Shown: piece after piece, positions 31,431-42,982 of the stretch
Layout of the letters: each line of letters opens with the position of its first letter
Numbering within the stretch: the stretch's first letter is position 1
Origin: Phymatolithon calcareum
Lineage: Eukaryota > Rhodophyta > Florideophyceae > Hapalidiales
DNA: 64,000 nt
NCBI GenBank assembly: GCA_977006965.1
Contig: OZ345353.1
Span: forward strand, 1,240,001 to 1,304,000
Direction of reading: 5' to 3'
Notes under the pieces: model-generated
The model's database searches: none
Told to the model about the DNA's origin: nothing
The model's input: only the letters and a program-made list of their open reading frames with translations
Translations under genes and position numbers: made by a program

Positions 31431-31728
31431 ATTATTTTTTCCAATGCTTTGGATTGGCCGCGAGACTGCTTCTCAAATGTTGAAGTACCTCGTTTAGATG
31501 AGTTGAAGTGTATCAGAGCGTGTCTGGAAGAACAACTTCCGTTCAAGAAATAGGGACAGAAGAAAAATCCAGCATTTTTGAACGTGTTCAGAAGCCAGAG
31601 AATAGAGTAATCTCGGTAGTGAAGTCGACAGAGAGGACCATTGCGATTGTACTTGGCGAAGGGGACCAGATTGTACTCAGATGGCGTTTGCTGGCATAAT
31701 ATCTTAAATAGGACAAGGACAGCCGTGT

Positions 31729-32016
31729 TCTTTTAGTGGATTGGGGGATATATGTTGATTTATTTTAAAAGCTCCCAAAGCCTTAAATTGAGTAACAGGG
31801 CAGCTTCTCACTGTTTTCGAAACTCATCTCTCTACTCTCCTTCTAATATCTCCTTAATTCGAATTTCTCTCCCTGTGAGGGCCCGAGTAAGTCTATTGCA
31901 TTCATATTCCGTTTCTTGGTCCATCTTCATAGACCGTAGTATACGTTGCAACACGATAAGCTCCACCACAGCACCATTCCCAAAGTATTTCGCCAGAATG
32001 GATCTTTTAGTGGATT
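31729..32016 (-). mobile_element. LINE-A 3' fragment with 14 bp TSD
   Basis: The insertion 31743-32002 (260 bp) lies between exact TCTTTTAGTGGATT (31729-31742 and 32003-32016). On the minus strand it repeats the sequence of 9994-10356 with few differences: the LINE-A C-terminus, a stop, then GGGAGCTTTTAAAATAAATC and ACATATATCCCCC at the very end. Confidence 0.9.
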
Positions 32017-35000
32017 AGTGGGCTGGCCCTGGCCCTGATGCACACTGGGTAGAAATAGATTGGGATTGAAGCAGAACGAGCAATTAAGTTCGTGGGAGTA
32101 AATGAGATTTAGTCGATGTGACTCTGGCTTGGCATGCATGGACTCGTTGAACGAATAAACAGCACCAACAGGCTTTTGGCGGATGAGGTCATGAACGTTC
32201 AGCCTACACGACCTATTATTTGATCCGAATCCAGTCCAAACCAGATCTAAACTGACTCCGGATGCAGCTTTATCCAGAGATTTTTCGATGCTGGGTCCAT
32301 TTTGCAGCACAAAGTTTGCAGTATTTTTCAACTCTGAAAATCAGCTTCGATCATGAACACAATCCACATTGAGACCAGGTCATGGTCGGCGACCGGTAAA
32401 ACTGTCCATCCAGCCGTCCAAATACAATGCTATTGTCTGGACTAAACTCCTCCGGTCCTATCCCTAGTTTCGCGCCTAAACTGTTGACGCTTTCTACGGT
32501 ATTGCTCTTCAAGTCTGACGGCCTTATGTACTAACGTGATTGAAGTTCAGGTTGTTAAGCAGAGTCACCATGTCTCCTTGTCACCACTTCAATCTTAAAT
32601 TGGGATGTCAAGCCCATAGAGATAGTCACGTCAGAAAATATTTACGATCTCCATCGCTCGAAAATATTCACTCATCTAGTCTGATTCTAGGTCCACTGTA
32701 CAACTTGCCTCGCCTTACGGATGCAAATTCAATATCCTTTTCTGTTCGGATCAGCTTTTTCCAAGACTTTGCAAACACTCTGATGAGTACACGTGCTTTC
32801 TATTTCTATTTAAAGTATAAATATCCTTACACTCTACTGCACCTATATGAAATGCCACTGCTCAGTCCATTCACTTTCTTGCTAACGGCAAGTCAAGGAA
32901 GCGGTGCCGCTCCCTTAAACTTCTGCGCTGAAGAACTGATAAATACAGTATGTATTCAATTCAAGCCCGGGACAGAAACTCCTTGCGCCATCGAATCACA
33001 TTCAGCTCTTTTTCTCATTTTGCCACATCAGCAAAAGGCATCGTTGCTACCGTTGCACTAATTTTGTCCCAGATAACTTTAATTTTGCCCTCTTTCATAC
33101 AATGCTGTCAGCGAATCTCTAGTATGATGCGCGTGTATTTCTCCCGCTGCACGCGGACATTCATGACGCTTTCATAATCAACAAAGAAGGGCGCTATTTA
33201 TATTAGTCAAAAAAAGCCTGCAAATAATGTTCATATCTCGGAAGCTCTAAACCATTCCTTACATTTCTCATGACCCTATTTGTCGTATGTTTGGAATATG
33301 CCCAACAATGCACTGTGTTCGCAATATGCGCGATGACAGAGTGCTGAAAAATACTGTACACAACGAACTGAGCACCATGTCATTCACAGCGCTGTTCGCT
33401 TGTTTCTTTCAGCTCTCACATATTTTCTTTGATTGTACAGTATTGACACACAACCACAAGTGCATCAATTCAGGTCCCATATCCCTCTTCTTCCAGCACA
33501 ATCAGGCTCGCTGCCAACAGCACATCTTCCAGCGACTGATGCCAACAGTGTGAGAGAAGAGTGTACACTCACTTCGCCTCATATTGTCGATGTTTGTGCT
33601 CTTCCCCCGCTGCATGTTGCTGAGGTCACGTCACGGCAGAAGTCAGAAACACTTCTTGCCTCAGACGACGTCACGTGCGCATTGCACCAAGTCAATATCT
33701 GTCCACGCTCGTCACAAAATGCGCATTTGCGTTCTTTCACATGCAGACCTTCATCATGATGCGACACGCTCTCGCATGATATGGAACTACGAATTAGCGT
33801 AAGACGTGCTGCATCTATTTAAAGCAAGCATAATTAAAGAACGATATACTGCATACCAAACCGTCATCTACGAGGTGCAGAAGACAATGCCTCGTCAGAC
33901 ACAACTACGACCCTGTTTGTTTTGTGTAGCCTAAAGTAGTTATCGAATCCTACACTGGAACACTGGAGAGGCGCTGACTCAGTATCTCCTTTCAGCAACT
34001 GACATCTAAACAGATGAGAGGAGAGCACAGTTGCGTTACTCGAGTGCACGTTCGCCTCTACCTTTTAGAGACAGGTCCGCGCAGAGTATGTGTGAGCTCT
34101 TCTTGTTTCAGACCGGCACCTGTGGCGCAGAGCTCTGGAGGCATGCGTAAATTGAAATGTAATTTTCAGAACGAAAAAGTTATTTCTCTACGACTGCTTA
34201 AACACGGAGTGGAATAGTAGTTCAAAACGTTTTCATTTTACGCTCTGCCTGATTCCGAAGCCTACCGGTTGTCTTCCATTTCCCGACTAGTCACATTTTT
34301 TATATTTGCTGCGCTATTTCATCAGGTTTTCGGGGGCTTTGCGTGAAATTGCAGGGAGAAACCGAAATTTCCTCCAGTGGGATTAGCCGCTATGGAGCAG
34401 AGCCAAGTGGAAACAGATCCGTCGAAAATCGCTCCTAGAACGAGTTTTCGGAACTGTAGTTTCTGGAAGGTGCCAAGGAAACACCTCGCAGTCACGCAGC
34501 CCGTCAAAACCATCAGCTGCAATATATTAATGATAGGTATCGATAGGGGCGGCGATGGTCGCGCACCAGAGAACTGTAAGAGGGCGCCCAAATGGGACAA
34601 AGCATGCATAGCTGGCGTTTTCCAAAGATCAGGAAGCCTCGAATGGGGACAGTGACAATGGCGCGACTTAAACAGCTTTTGAGGGCGGCCCGACCTTGAA
34701 ACCTTGCCGCATTTGCACCCGAAGGAAATATGCCACAGCACGTGACGAAGCAGATCAAGGACCCTAAAAAACCTAGTTAATCTCTGAAATATAGTAACAG
34801 TGCAATGCTGAGCATCACAGAAGGGCCAACAAAGCGCTGCTTTTTAGGACCTACAAGGATCAGCACTCAGAAAAGAAGGCAATGATTCCGAGATGATCGT
34901 AGAATAAATCAGTAAAGACGTGCAACAGATGAGCAAACCGAAGTGCGATACTTTATCCAGAGAGGACAGAGATCTAAGGAGCGACAGCAATTCAGTGAAT

Positions 35001-35086
35001 GATGAAGAGAAATCTGAACGAAATGGAATAAAAAATTGAGAATTCCAAACAAGAATTTGCACTCCAGTCGCAAAGTTTAAAGAAAC
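32017..35086. other. No recognisable gene
   Basis: The longest frames are 173 codons (32540-33061 plus), 139 codons (34322-34741 minus) and 134 codons (31927-32331 minus). None shows a motif I recognise, and the region shares no visible repeat with the rest of the window. Confidence 0.4.
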
Positions 35087-35185
35087 GTAGAAGAAGAAGA
35101 TTTTCATTTAATAGTTGTCACGTATCTGCTTACGCTTGGAGAAACTTTTCGTGTGCCAAGGAAACTTGACTTGATTCTGTCCGGT
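35087..35185 (-). mobile_element. CTT-tailed retroposon 3' end
   Basis: A diverged minus-strand copy: CCAAGCGTAAGCAGATACG, GTGACAACTATTAAATG, then a (CTT)n tail that reads AAGAAGAAGA on the plus strand. It lies about 100 bp from the outer end of the Copia-1 3' LTR. Confidence 0.6.
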
Positions 35186-35579
35186 GAAAAGTTTCTTAAG
35201 GTGAGTGTTTCACTGTTCAGTGGTCTTCAACGGGCAGAAAGCGTTCCTCGTCGCAATACATAAGCATGGAACAAACGAGGTGTCGCTGGTCTTCAAGATG
35301 GTAAGCCGCGGACCGCTAATTACGACGTTCGCGGGTTGATGAACTTGACTGAACCGTATATCGATACGATTCACTTGCGGTACACGGAGTGGAACCAGGG
35401 GTTGCGCCAATTCCATTGCTATCAATTTAATTGCAATTTTTCCCAATTCCACCCAAATTGGTTCTTCGAACTGAATTGCAATTCGAATTGGTCGAACCTA
35501 ATACTGAGGATCGCAGTAGATGAACATTGGACCAGGGGAATGTTATGGGGGGGGGGGCGAGTAAAGCAGAATGTTGAGG

Positions 35580-35745
35580 GAATCAACGTACTCACCTCAT
35601 GTTCAGTACGTGGTCTTTGTTCTAATAATACCCAGAGTACGTAGATGAACATTAGACAGAGCACATTAATCGGATGCAAGAATCAACGTACTCACCTTAT
35701 GTTCAGTACGTGGTCTTTGTTCTAGTAATACCCAGAGTACGTTCT
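35580..35745. repeat. Two-unit tandem repeat inside the hAT element
   Basis: AATCAACGTACTCACCT, then ATGTTCAGTACGTGGTCTTT and ACCCAGAGTACGT occur twice, about 101 bp apart. Each unit starts and ends with inverted CGTACTC/GAGTACG. These could be subterminal transposase-binding repeats; that is inference. Confidence 0.75.
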
Positions 35746-36085
35746 GTATGCCATCAAAACATCTATGACACTTGGGCCATGGCTACTTCTTGCTATGTTA
35801 AATAAAGACGAGATTGAACCGTTGGACTCCAAACGGTTTCAACAATGGGCCTATTCATGTGCTATCATCTACTCAGCTGTATCGATCAATTTACCAGCCA
35901 GATACAGAACAACGGCTTGAATGTCTTTAGCTACGATTAGAGTCCAGCAAATCGTGCAAGATGCTTCATTTGAGTCAGGAGTGGTGAAAATCTAACGTAG
36001 GGAGACGAACAGCATGTCAGACGTTGAGAAAGAGAGGTGCAAGGGGCTATTATAAAGACGAACGGAACAAAATGCTGAGATTGAT

Positions 36086-36415
36086 GTGCACGAACCGATG
36101 AGTATGGCCGACAGACTGAAGAAACGGAAGAAGAATACCGGAAGCGCGGGATCGAAGGAATACATTAACACCCAATTTATACTGGTGTCCGTTGCTGAGG
36201 TGGAGCGACTTTCGTCTATGGCGAAGTATATTCTACTAGACCATAGGAAGGGAAAATCTCCTATTGTTTTTGAGGCGATGCTTTTTCTGAAAGTCAACCG
36301 CTCCTACTGGGATGAGCAAACCGTGAAGCAGGCTATGTCTATGGTTGTCAACCAACGTCTCGAGAGGGCTATCGAAGAAGATGAAGATTACATGCAGCTA
36401 CTTGAACTTGCTTGA
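36086..36415 (+). pseudogene. hAT transposase C-terminal (dimerisation) remnant
   Basis: A 109-codon frame. Residues 45-85 contain LSSMAKYILLDHRKGKSP, then VFEAMLFLKVNRSYWDE, which resembles the end of hAT transposases (short R.RL.PE segment, then a hydrophobic LMFLK.N..YWD block). The upstream catalytic and BED-finger regions are absent. The ATG at 36086 is not the original start. The assignment is supported by the hAT-type termini around it. Confidence 0.65.
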
Positions 36416-36946
36416 AAAAAGTATTGATGTCTATATTGTGGGAAGCCTTCAAATTGCAATGCGAATTGCTGCAAACAAAACTGAGCAATTAAATTGATAA
36501 ATTTCACCCGGGACTGCAATCGTAAACAATAGAATTGGCGCAACCCCTGAGTGGAATGGGAACACGCTCCGGTCGTGGAGGGGGACAGAACTTGGACAGG
36601 TAACCTGAAAGTGCCAAACTCAATGCTCGTCGGGGCACAATGACGTTTCGCAGAGATGCCAACCGATCGTCAGATCGCTAGCTGGTGTCTTCCCCTACTC
36701 GCGACGTAGGGTGGGGGGTCTCACCGCCCGCTCGTGGCGAACGTTGGTTTTTCACCGAGATGGTAGGATGAATGAAAAGGACTTTACCTTGACGATGGAA
36801 ATGTTTTGAACTTGATGGTCCCTCTTTCTCCCTCGCGTTGGCATCGTCGACTATGCTAAAGTATGAAGCTATCATATGATGATCCCGCGTACTAAGTGTA
36901 AGCTAGGTCTCTTATACCAATGGATGCCTGGTGCTTGCTATTCAGG

Positions 36947-38527
36947 CTAACAGCCTTGTTGCCCACGTGTATATTGAACCAAGACAACAAACTTACTATT
37001 CTTGCGACACTGGTGGAACCTCGATTTTGTCGAAGATTCGTTTCCCTCCTTTTCCAATGTTGAAGATCTCATCACTTTCAATCCACGACTCGGCCTTATG
37101 GATAAACTTGTTAGATGAAACAACTTCGGCCAAACTTTTGTTGCACTTGTGACTTTTGTAAGTCTATTCGCTGGATTGCAATCCCCAGAAATCCGGACAA
37201 AGTCGTTGACATCCCTCATCTCGTACGCTTCGCGAATGAGGCTTAAGTCAATTAACAGTCGTTTCTCAGTCGTTTGAGCCAATGTAACGGAGAGTGAATA
37301 ACGAGCGAGAGTCAGTTGCTAGAGTCGAATTGACCTGACGTCTCCCTGTACAGCGCTGCATCGTGTCAAAAATTGTGAAGCCGAAATCGAATCCTTCTAT
37401 CAAAGCGAACAACTCAGCGGACAAAACGCTTCTGCAGATGCGCTTACTCTTCATCGAAACGAAATGCATAACGTTGCAATCACCCGTAGCCTTGTCACGT
37501 AGCATGAAAACAACTCCCAGTTGGGACGAATGATCTCGATTAGTCGCTAACGCAGCGTAAAAGCAAACAAATACTTCCGCTCTGTAGGGATTGATTTTGA
37601 TGAGCAACAGACCAAAATGACTAGTGCTCGGCGATACAATTTGGATGAATTTCTGCAGAAGTTGTAGGGAATCTTTCCGCTCTTCGTCAAAGATTTTCGG
37701 TCTAACTTCTGATAGATTCGAAACATGAATTAGCACCTTTGGAAGCGTAGAATATGCTCCATATGCGTACTTTGCGCTTGTACTCCGGAACAAATCGAAA
37801 GATGCACTATTGTCTTTGGGAATTGTCGGAATATCTGATATAGACTTCTCTTGAGACATGTGGTAGCCGTTCGGAATTCGAGAGATATCAAGTCTGTTAA
37901 GCTTCACAATACATCGTCCAATTTCTGTTCTTCCAGTATTCGGGAATGCTGAAGAGGAAAAGTTCTTTTTGCTCCAAAAATGTTTACATGCCGCCAAACA
38001 GAGTGCCATCAACCTAAAGTCCAACAAGTCCATCTGGAGAGTTACTTTCACGAGAGATCGAGTAAAGCAGACACGGATCAATTGGAACGGTAGACATGCC
38101 GGGCTTTTCTTTGTGGTAATTCAAATAGGTAATAAACTAGTGAATAGGCGACTCATGAATTCCGTATAAAGGACAAATAATTTTGACAACAACATTATCC
38201 AGGCCCATTTCCTTAGGAGGGCGAAAAAACGGGTTTTCTTAACACGGTAGTGGATTGTAGAAACGCTCTGGTCACATCGCGCGTGTACAATGATAGCTCA
38301 TATATAGCGCACATGGCAACCAAAATGCGAAGCGAACTCCATTTCACTGTCGGAGAAGCACTAAATAGACGATGCTCGTCATCGTTGAATGCAGCCACAC
38401 AAAATTGAGACTTGGTCTTGCCCGTTTGTTTCACTGAATCGAAGAATACAGAATTATAGAGGCCATGGCCTCGATCCTCCTCGCGCGCGACGATTTGAAA
38501 CGAATGTATGGATTCTAATCCGCGCAA
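36947..38527 (-). pseudogene. Copia-1 reverse transcriptase and RNase H
   Basis: The RT part (38527-38213) has SFQIVAREEDRGHGLYN and LSLYTRDVTRAFLQS, the copia RT palm entry with the first catalytic aspartate. A frame of 271 codons (37266-38081) follows, with LDISRIPNGYHMSQEK and an RNase H segment (SRSLFTL, KSKRICRSVLSAELFAL, with the catalytic E). The final frame (36947-37282) has EKRLLIDLSLIREAYE and SGDCNPANRLTK, matching the end of copia RNase H (ADxLTK). The YVDD box region between the first two frames is lost or scrambled near 38100-38210. Non-functional. Confidence 0.75.
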
Positions 38528-38532
38528 TTCCT

Positions 38533-40239
38533 CTAATCTTGACTTGGAGAAATCCCCACGGGACTTTCTTTCCCAAAAAATGTTTGCATACCGTCATCGT
38601 TAATTGGCATAAGACGGATCGACTCTGTAGGAGGATTGGATATTCCGGTGTTTCCTTCTGTTTTCAGTTCCACAGGATCGTAAAATTGGCGAACGAAGTG
38701 TATCCCAAATGAACTAATCTTCCCACTGGATAGAGTAACTTGGACTTCATTGTCCTTCATGGAGGACAGACTGTACTTTTTCCATCCATGCTTCCCACGA
38801 TGAACCAAAACGTCAGATCCAGGTTGAAGACGACGCAGTTTCTCGATTTAGCCCATGCTCGGTGCGTGATATTTGTGCACACTGTCCTTAATAATTCTCC
38901 TTGCTTTCATCTGGATCGCAAGAGTAGTGCAGTCTTGAATTATCTTGGCTCGCTCAGTCACTCTTCCACGATTACCATTCCTGGATAGCCTTGGATAAAC
39001 TCCGAAAACCATGGTTGTTGGACGTATACCCGAGTCAAAATCAAGAACGTCATTGATGGCACGGAAAGCGAGTGAGTGTCTGCCGGCAGAACTAATTTTC
39101 AGTAGATCCGACTTCAATTTCTCGTCCACTGACCGAACGACTGCGTGACTGCGTTCAATAGAACCGATAAGTTCGTGTGATTCCTACGAAATTCCTTTCA
39201 TGATAATTCCCAGCTCATCTGCAGTTCCCCGCACTTGAAAGCTGTAAAGTTAGATCCTTGGTCATGCACTAGAATATCAAGAGCGCCGTCGTAAACGTTT
39301 ATCTAACAACGGCGGAGTTCTTTCCAAGTCTCGGTAGCGCTTATATTTCTGAGGAAACAGCCTTGCTGAAATAGTGTTCCTGTGCATAACACGTGCAGCA
39401 CGTATCCGTCAGAAAGCTTCATAAAATCCAACTCACCGTGACAGAGAAGAGAAACAGTTTGAGCTTCATTCGTCCGAATTGATATGCCGTATAGTAACGC
39501 ACCAGCTTCTAAATTCTTTTCCGCGTACTGCGAGGAAAATCATCGATCTTGGTAGCTTCGATAATTTTCATGTGCTTATCGACACTAGGACGGCCAGGAC
39601 TACGATGCATGGTCTTGAGCTGGGCCTCAGTAAAGAGGCTTTTGTGACAGAAATTGAGAAACGGTAATCCATTTCGCATCACAACCGACTCGGTGAATCC
39701 ATCAGAGAGACGAATGACACTCTTGTACATCGTTTGGTAATTGAGTCCCATATCGTCCAAATCCTTGTGGGAGATTAGTATCCGGATTAAACCAGGGAGA
39801 ATATGCAGATCAATCTCAAAAATCTGGCCGCCAAACATGAATGAAAACGTCATGCAACCAAGCGTCTGAACTTGCGGGCAATCTACAATGCCTCCAATAC
39901 GATAATTCAAAGCCCCGTAGTTTGGAGAGATTGGTTCCGCACTAGCTTCTTGTGCGCTGCGGACATTTGAATGTCCAATAGTGAAGTTCTTTGATGAACC
40001 TGTGTAAATGACAGCGCCATCAGTCACGAACGATGTGTGGTCACGCCGAATGCCCAGACATGCCATGACACGTACAGAGCTTGCATGATGTGCCAAAGCA
40101 AAATTTCCTGTCGCATTTTTGTCTTCCTCCATATCACTTCCACTGTAACCAATACCATTCTCACTGTATGACGTAGATTCATCGTCTCTGGGATCTTGTA
40201 ATAAGCGCTTGCGCGACGTGAGAAAGTAGGGAAGAGGTG
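38533..40239 (-). pseudogene. Copia-1 protease and integrase
   Basis: A 207-codon frame (39509-40132) covers the protease-to-integrase junction, ending EAQLKTMHRSPGRPS and IDDFPRSTRKR: the integrase zinc-binding region, with the HHCC histidine of the usual GHP changed to R and the CxxC changed to YTAY. The integrase core is scattered through 39480-39130. The C-terminal part is in 38848-39129 (LAFRAINDVLDFDSGI, TTMVFGVYP) and 38533-38808 (VHRGKHGWKKYSLSSMKDNE). Several frames and stops are present. Confidence 0.7.
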
Positions 40240-40553
40240 CAGGAGGTCTTCGGATTAAGGGTCGTGTTGCAAAAGACCTTTAATCCGAATCACCACCTAT
40301 TTTGAATCACGGCTATGACAAATTTAGCCACGCGGCACTGAGAACTAGACAAATATTAAGACCAGTGCACAACAAAAATTAAAATTATTGACTGTAAACT
40401 TTTAAAAGGTTCTCCCTCCAAAATACGCTAAATTCTCGACACGCTGCAAACTGATGCACTTGGAAGCAGTTCAATTTATATACAAATAGTTACTTCCATT
40501 GAAATAACAACGTAGCCAAATGGACTCGCATAAATTCCGGGAATCTGGATAGT

Positions 40554-40625
40554 CGGTTATCTGTGCGTAGTGATTAGTCATGAGGTCTCGGGTTCAATCT
40601 TCTAGGCAAGGGCGGAACAGACATT
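40554..40625 (+). other. Weak tRNA-like B-box sequence
   Basis: GTAGTGATTAGTCATGAGG, then TCTCGGGTTCAATCTTC, resembles the D-arm and T-arm (B box) of tRNA-derived SINEs with the anticodon arm deleted. The T stem does not pair well. It lies in the 3' non-coding part of the Tigger element. Low confidence. Confidence 0.2.
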
Positions 40626-40925
40626 AATTTGTCTTATACGCGAGATCTAAAGAGGGATTTTCGGGAAATGCTCAATCACATCACGTCAGGTCAGATAAAT
40701 GCCACTCATTGAGATTGTCGTCAGATGGATAGCTTATGTCTAAAATCTACTTTTATAAATTTTGAGCTAAATTTTCACTAAAATATCATTTCTAATAGTA
40801 CTTAGAGATTATAATTCTCTCAAAGCTGGATTTAATGCTTATAAAAAAGCAGCCTAAAACTTTAACTATAGTTTAAAGGGCATTATCAACGTAAACAAGA
40901 AATGAAGGTTTTATTCCAATCGATA

Positions 40926-42600
40926 TTACTGACTGATAGTATGATTACGTCGCTGTTCGTTAGCACGGTCTAACGCTTTCATAAAAACATTTCTAAATGA
41001 CTCATCTGCCATGAGATTAGAGGACTGACTCTGAAGCACTTCAAGCATCTTGATGGCACTGTCACACTCTTGAATAAAAAGTAGAACCTCTTCAATGTTT
41101 TCTTGGTTATGAGATGATTCTCTGATTGCCGTATCAAATAGCGTCTGTATATCGGCCTCAGCTGTAAACATCTGAAGTCGACCAGGAAGCGGAGCTGGAC
41201 TGTTGAGAGCTTGCAGCATGTCATCCGCAGTCTCAATTCGACCAAATCATTGAGAAACTCGTTAAGGGGAGTGTCAGGTATGGGGGACATCGCAATAACC
41301 GACCGCGATGTGTCAATACCGACGGCATCTTCTCTGGGAATCGTTTGAGTAAGATCGATGAGCTCCTCCTGACCGCCAACAATACGTTTCAGCGTGTCAA
41401 TATGTGTCTGAGGAAGACAGGAACTGTTCACCCAGCAATTGATAATTGCTGACTGCGTTGTAGGAACCCATGATTGGTCCATCAATCGCATAGCGTCAGC
41501 GACGTGAGGCAGTTGTCCTTCACGAAGTCCCCAACGGCCTCTGCCACTGTTTTCTTTGAAAGAGTGATATGAGGACTGCATTCGAGATATAAAATCAATT
41601 ATCTCGCTTAGTAATAAGGACCGATATCGAATCTGGGACTGAGAGATGAGTCGCTTGTCCAGTGGTTGATAGGCAGCTGTGCAATTTTAGGGTAAAAACT
41701 CAATGCGAACACCAGGTAGAGTAACGTTGACATGACCTCAACAATTGTCCATAATCAGAAGCCACGGCCGTTCGAAACGTTTTTCACTTCTCCGTACCAT
41801 CAATGAATCCACCCCATGAATCCTTCAGTGTCCATCCATCCATTTGACTGAGAACTGTAACGTGACACGCAAGTGGAATGGTCTATGAAGCATACCGGTA
41901 CAACGGATTTACCGATGTATTTCACAGGGAGCTTGTGACTGCCATCCGCGTTAACGCAAACCACGATTGTAAGTCTCTTCCTCCATCTCTGAAGCTCAGT
42001 TTCACGTGTGGCTGCACGGGGCTCATCAGCGGTTAGATACGTTCTGGACGGCCGTATACGGTAGAGCAGGCCCGATTCATCCTGGTTGTATATGTTTTTT
42101 CGATCATACTGGGATGCGATTTGGCGGATTTCTTCCATACGTTTAGCATGTTATGGAGGCATTGCTCCATCGACCTTCCCGTGCAGTTTAAACGAAGGCT
42201 GGACTTTGTTTCGACGCAGAAATTTTTGAACCCAGCCCCGTGAACCCTTAAATTCGGTTATCCCTTCGGCGGTTGCGGTCATTTTGGCTCGCCCTTGAAT
42301 TAGACCGAGCGCGACAGGCAAACGCTGGGCACGAACAAAGCAAACGAATTGATTGACCTTCTCGTCAATGATTGGTTGCTTAGCTTTCCACTGGCGCTTT
42401 GATTCAGGACTCCGTCCTTCCTCATGCTGGGAAAGCACAAATTCTCGGCTTTGTTTGATACGCTGGACAGTGGACGTTCCGATATTAAAGCGAAGAGCCG
42501 CTTTTTGAATCCCATAGTCACGGTCCAGGAAGCGAATGACTAGTACTTTCTCGCCAAGTGTGAGGTTTCGACGACCGGGCTTGGTGATTGGACCCGCCAT
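40926..42600 (-). pseudogene. Tigger/pogo (DDE_1) transposase
   Basis: From the ATG at 42600, the N-terminal 149 codons hold LTLGEKVLVIRFLDRDYGIQ (CENP-B type helix-turn-helix) and a second DNA-binding part with EFKGSRGWVQKFLRR. A stop at 42151 precedes the catalytic domain in another frame (41800-42138), with NIYNQDESGLLYRI carrying the first catalytic aspartate, then VVCVNADGSHKLPVKYIGK. The second-aspartate region near 41750-41600 is scrambled. The C-terminal part is in 40979-41581 and 40926-41219. At least one stop and several frameshifts make it dead. Confidence 0.82.
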
Positions 42601-42982
42601 GGCTAATTGCTGATGTGGTGCGGTGTGTGTGAGGGGAGAGTGAGCTACTTAAGAATGGAAATAACGTTCAACTTTGCTGATGTCATATGCTTCCTCAACC
42701 ATACGCACAAATGTATGGACAATCCTTTATAATTTACTAGAAATAAGTTTCTTTGTGTAGTATCCGTAATTTTTCTGTAAACTTCTCATCATGGCAGAAA
42801 TGTTTATATGGTTTTTTGTCGAGAACTTTAAAACTCAGCCAATCCAATGGTCCGAGCTATGAGATTTATGGGCACTGCACTAACTCTTGGTGTTCACACT
42901 AGAAATATCATATTTGGATGAAATTGACCCTTAATCCGAATCAGCCCCTAACATGGAGCACCCTTAATCCGAGGACCCCCTG

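Larger units (their letters stand above)
35388..36557. mobile_element. hAT DNA transposon remnant
   Basis: The element spans 35396-36549 (1154 bp). It starts CAGGGGTTGCGCCAATTC and ends with the near-exact reverse complement GAATTGGCGCAACCCCTG. The flanks AGTGGAAC (35388-35395) and AGTGGAAT (36550-36557) are an 8 bp target duplication with one change. CAGGG termini plus 8 bp duplications are typical of hAT. The isolated LTR copy at 17530 shows the uninterrupted site. A remnant of the hAT C-terminal dimerisation region is encoded inside. The rest of the transposase is gone, so it is non-autonomous. Confidence 0.88.
35281..36890 (-). mobile_element. 3' LTR of Copia-1, split by a hAT element
   Basis: On the minus strand the LTR runs from about 36890 to its CA terminus at 35281 (CAGCGACA). 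Without the hAT insertion it is about 450 bp. The outer 110 bp match the 5' LTR fragment at 44495-44604, and the whole matches the isolated LTR at 16140-17897. The 5' limit is approximate; similarity with the isolated copy fades near GCTTACA. Confidence 0.7.
40240..42982 (-). mobile_element. pogo/Tigger-like DNA transposon
   Basis: The termini are CAGGAGGTCTTCGGATTAAG (from 40240) and the reverse complement of CAGGGGGTCCTCGGATTAAG (ending 42982). A second internal copy of TTCGGATTAA lies near each end. The right flank is TA (42983-42984) and the left flank TG (40238-40239), consistent with a TA duplication with one transition. It interrupts Copia-1 between gag and protease. Length 2743 bp, with one degenerate transposase gene inside. 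Confidence 0.88.
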
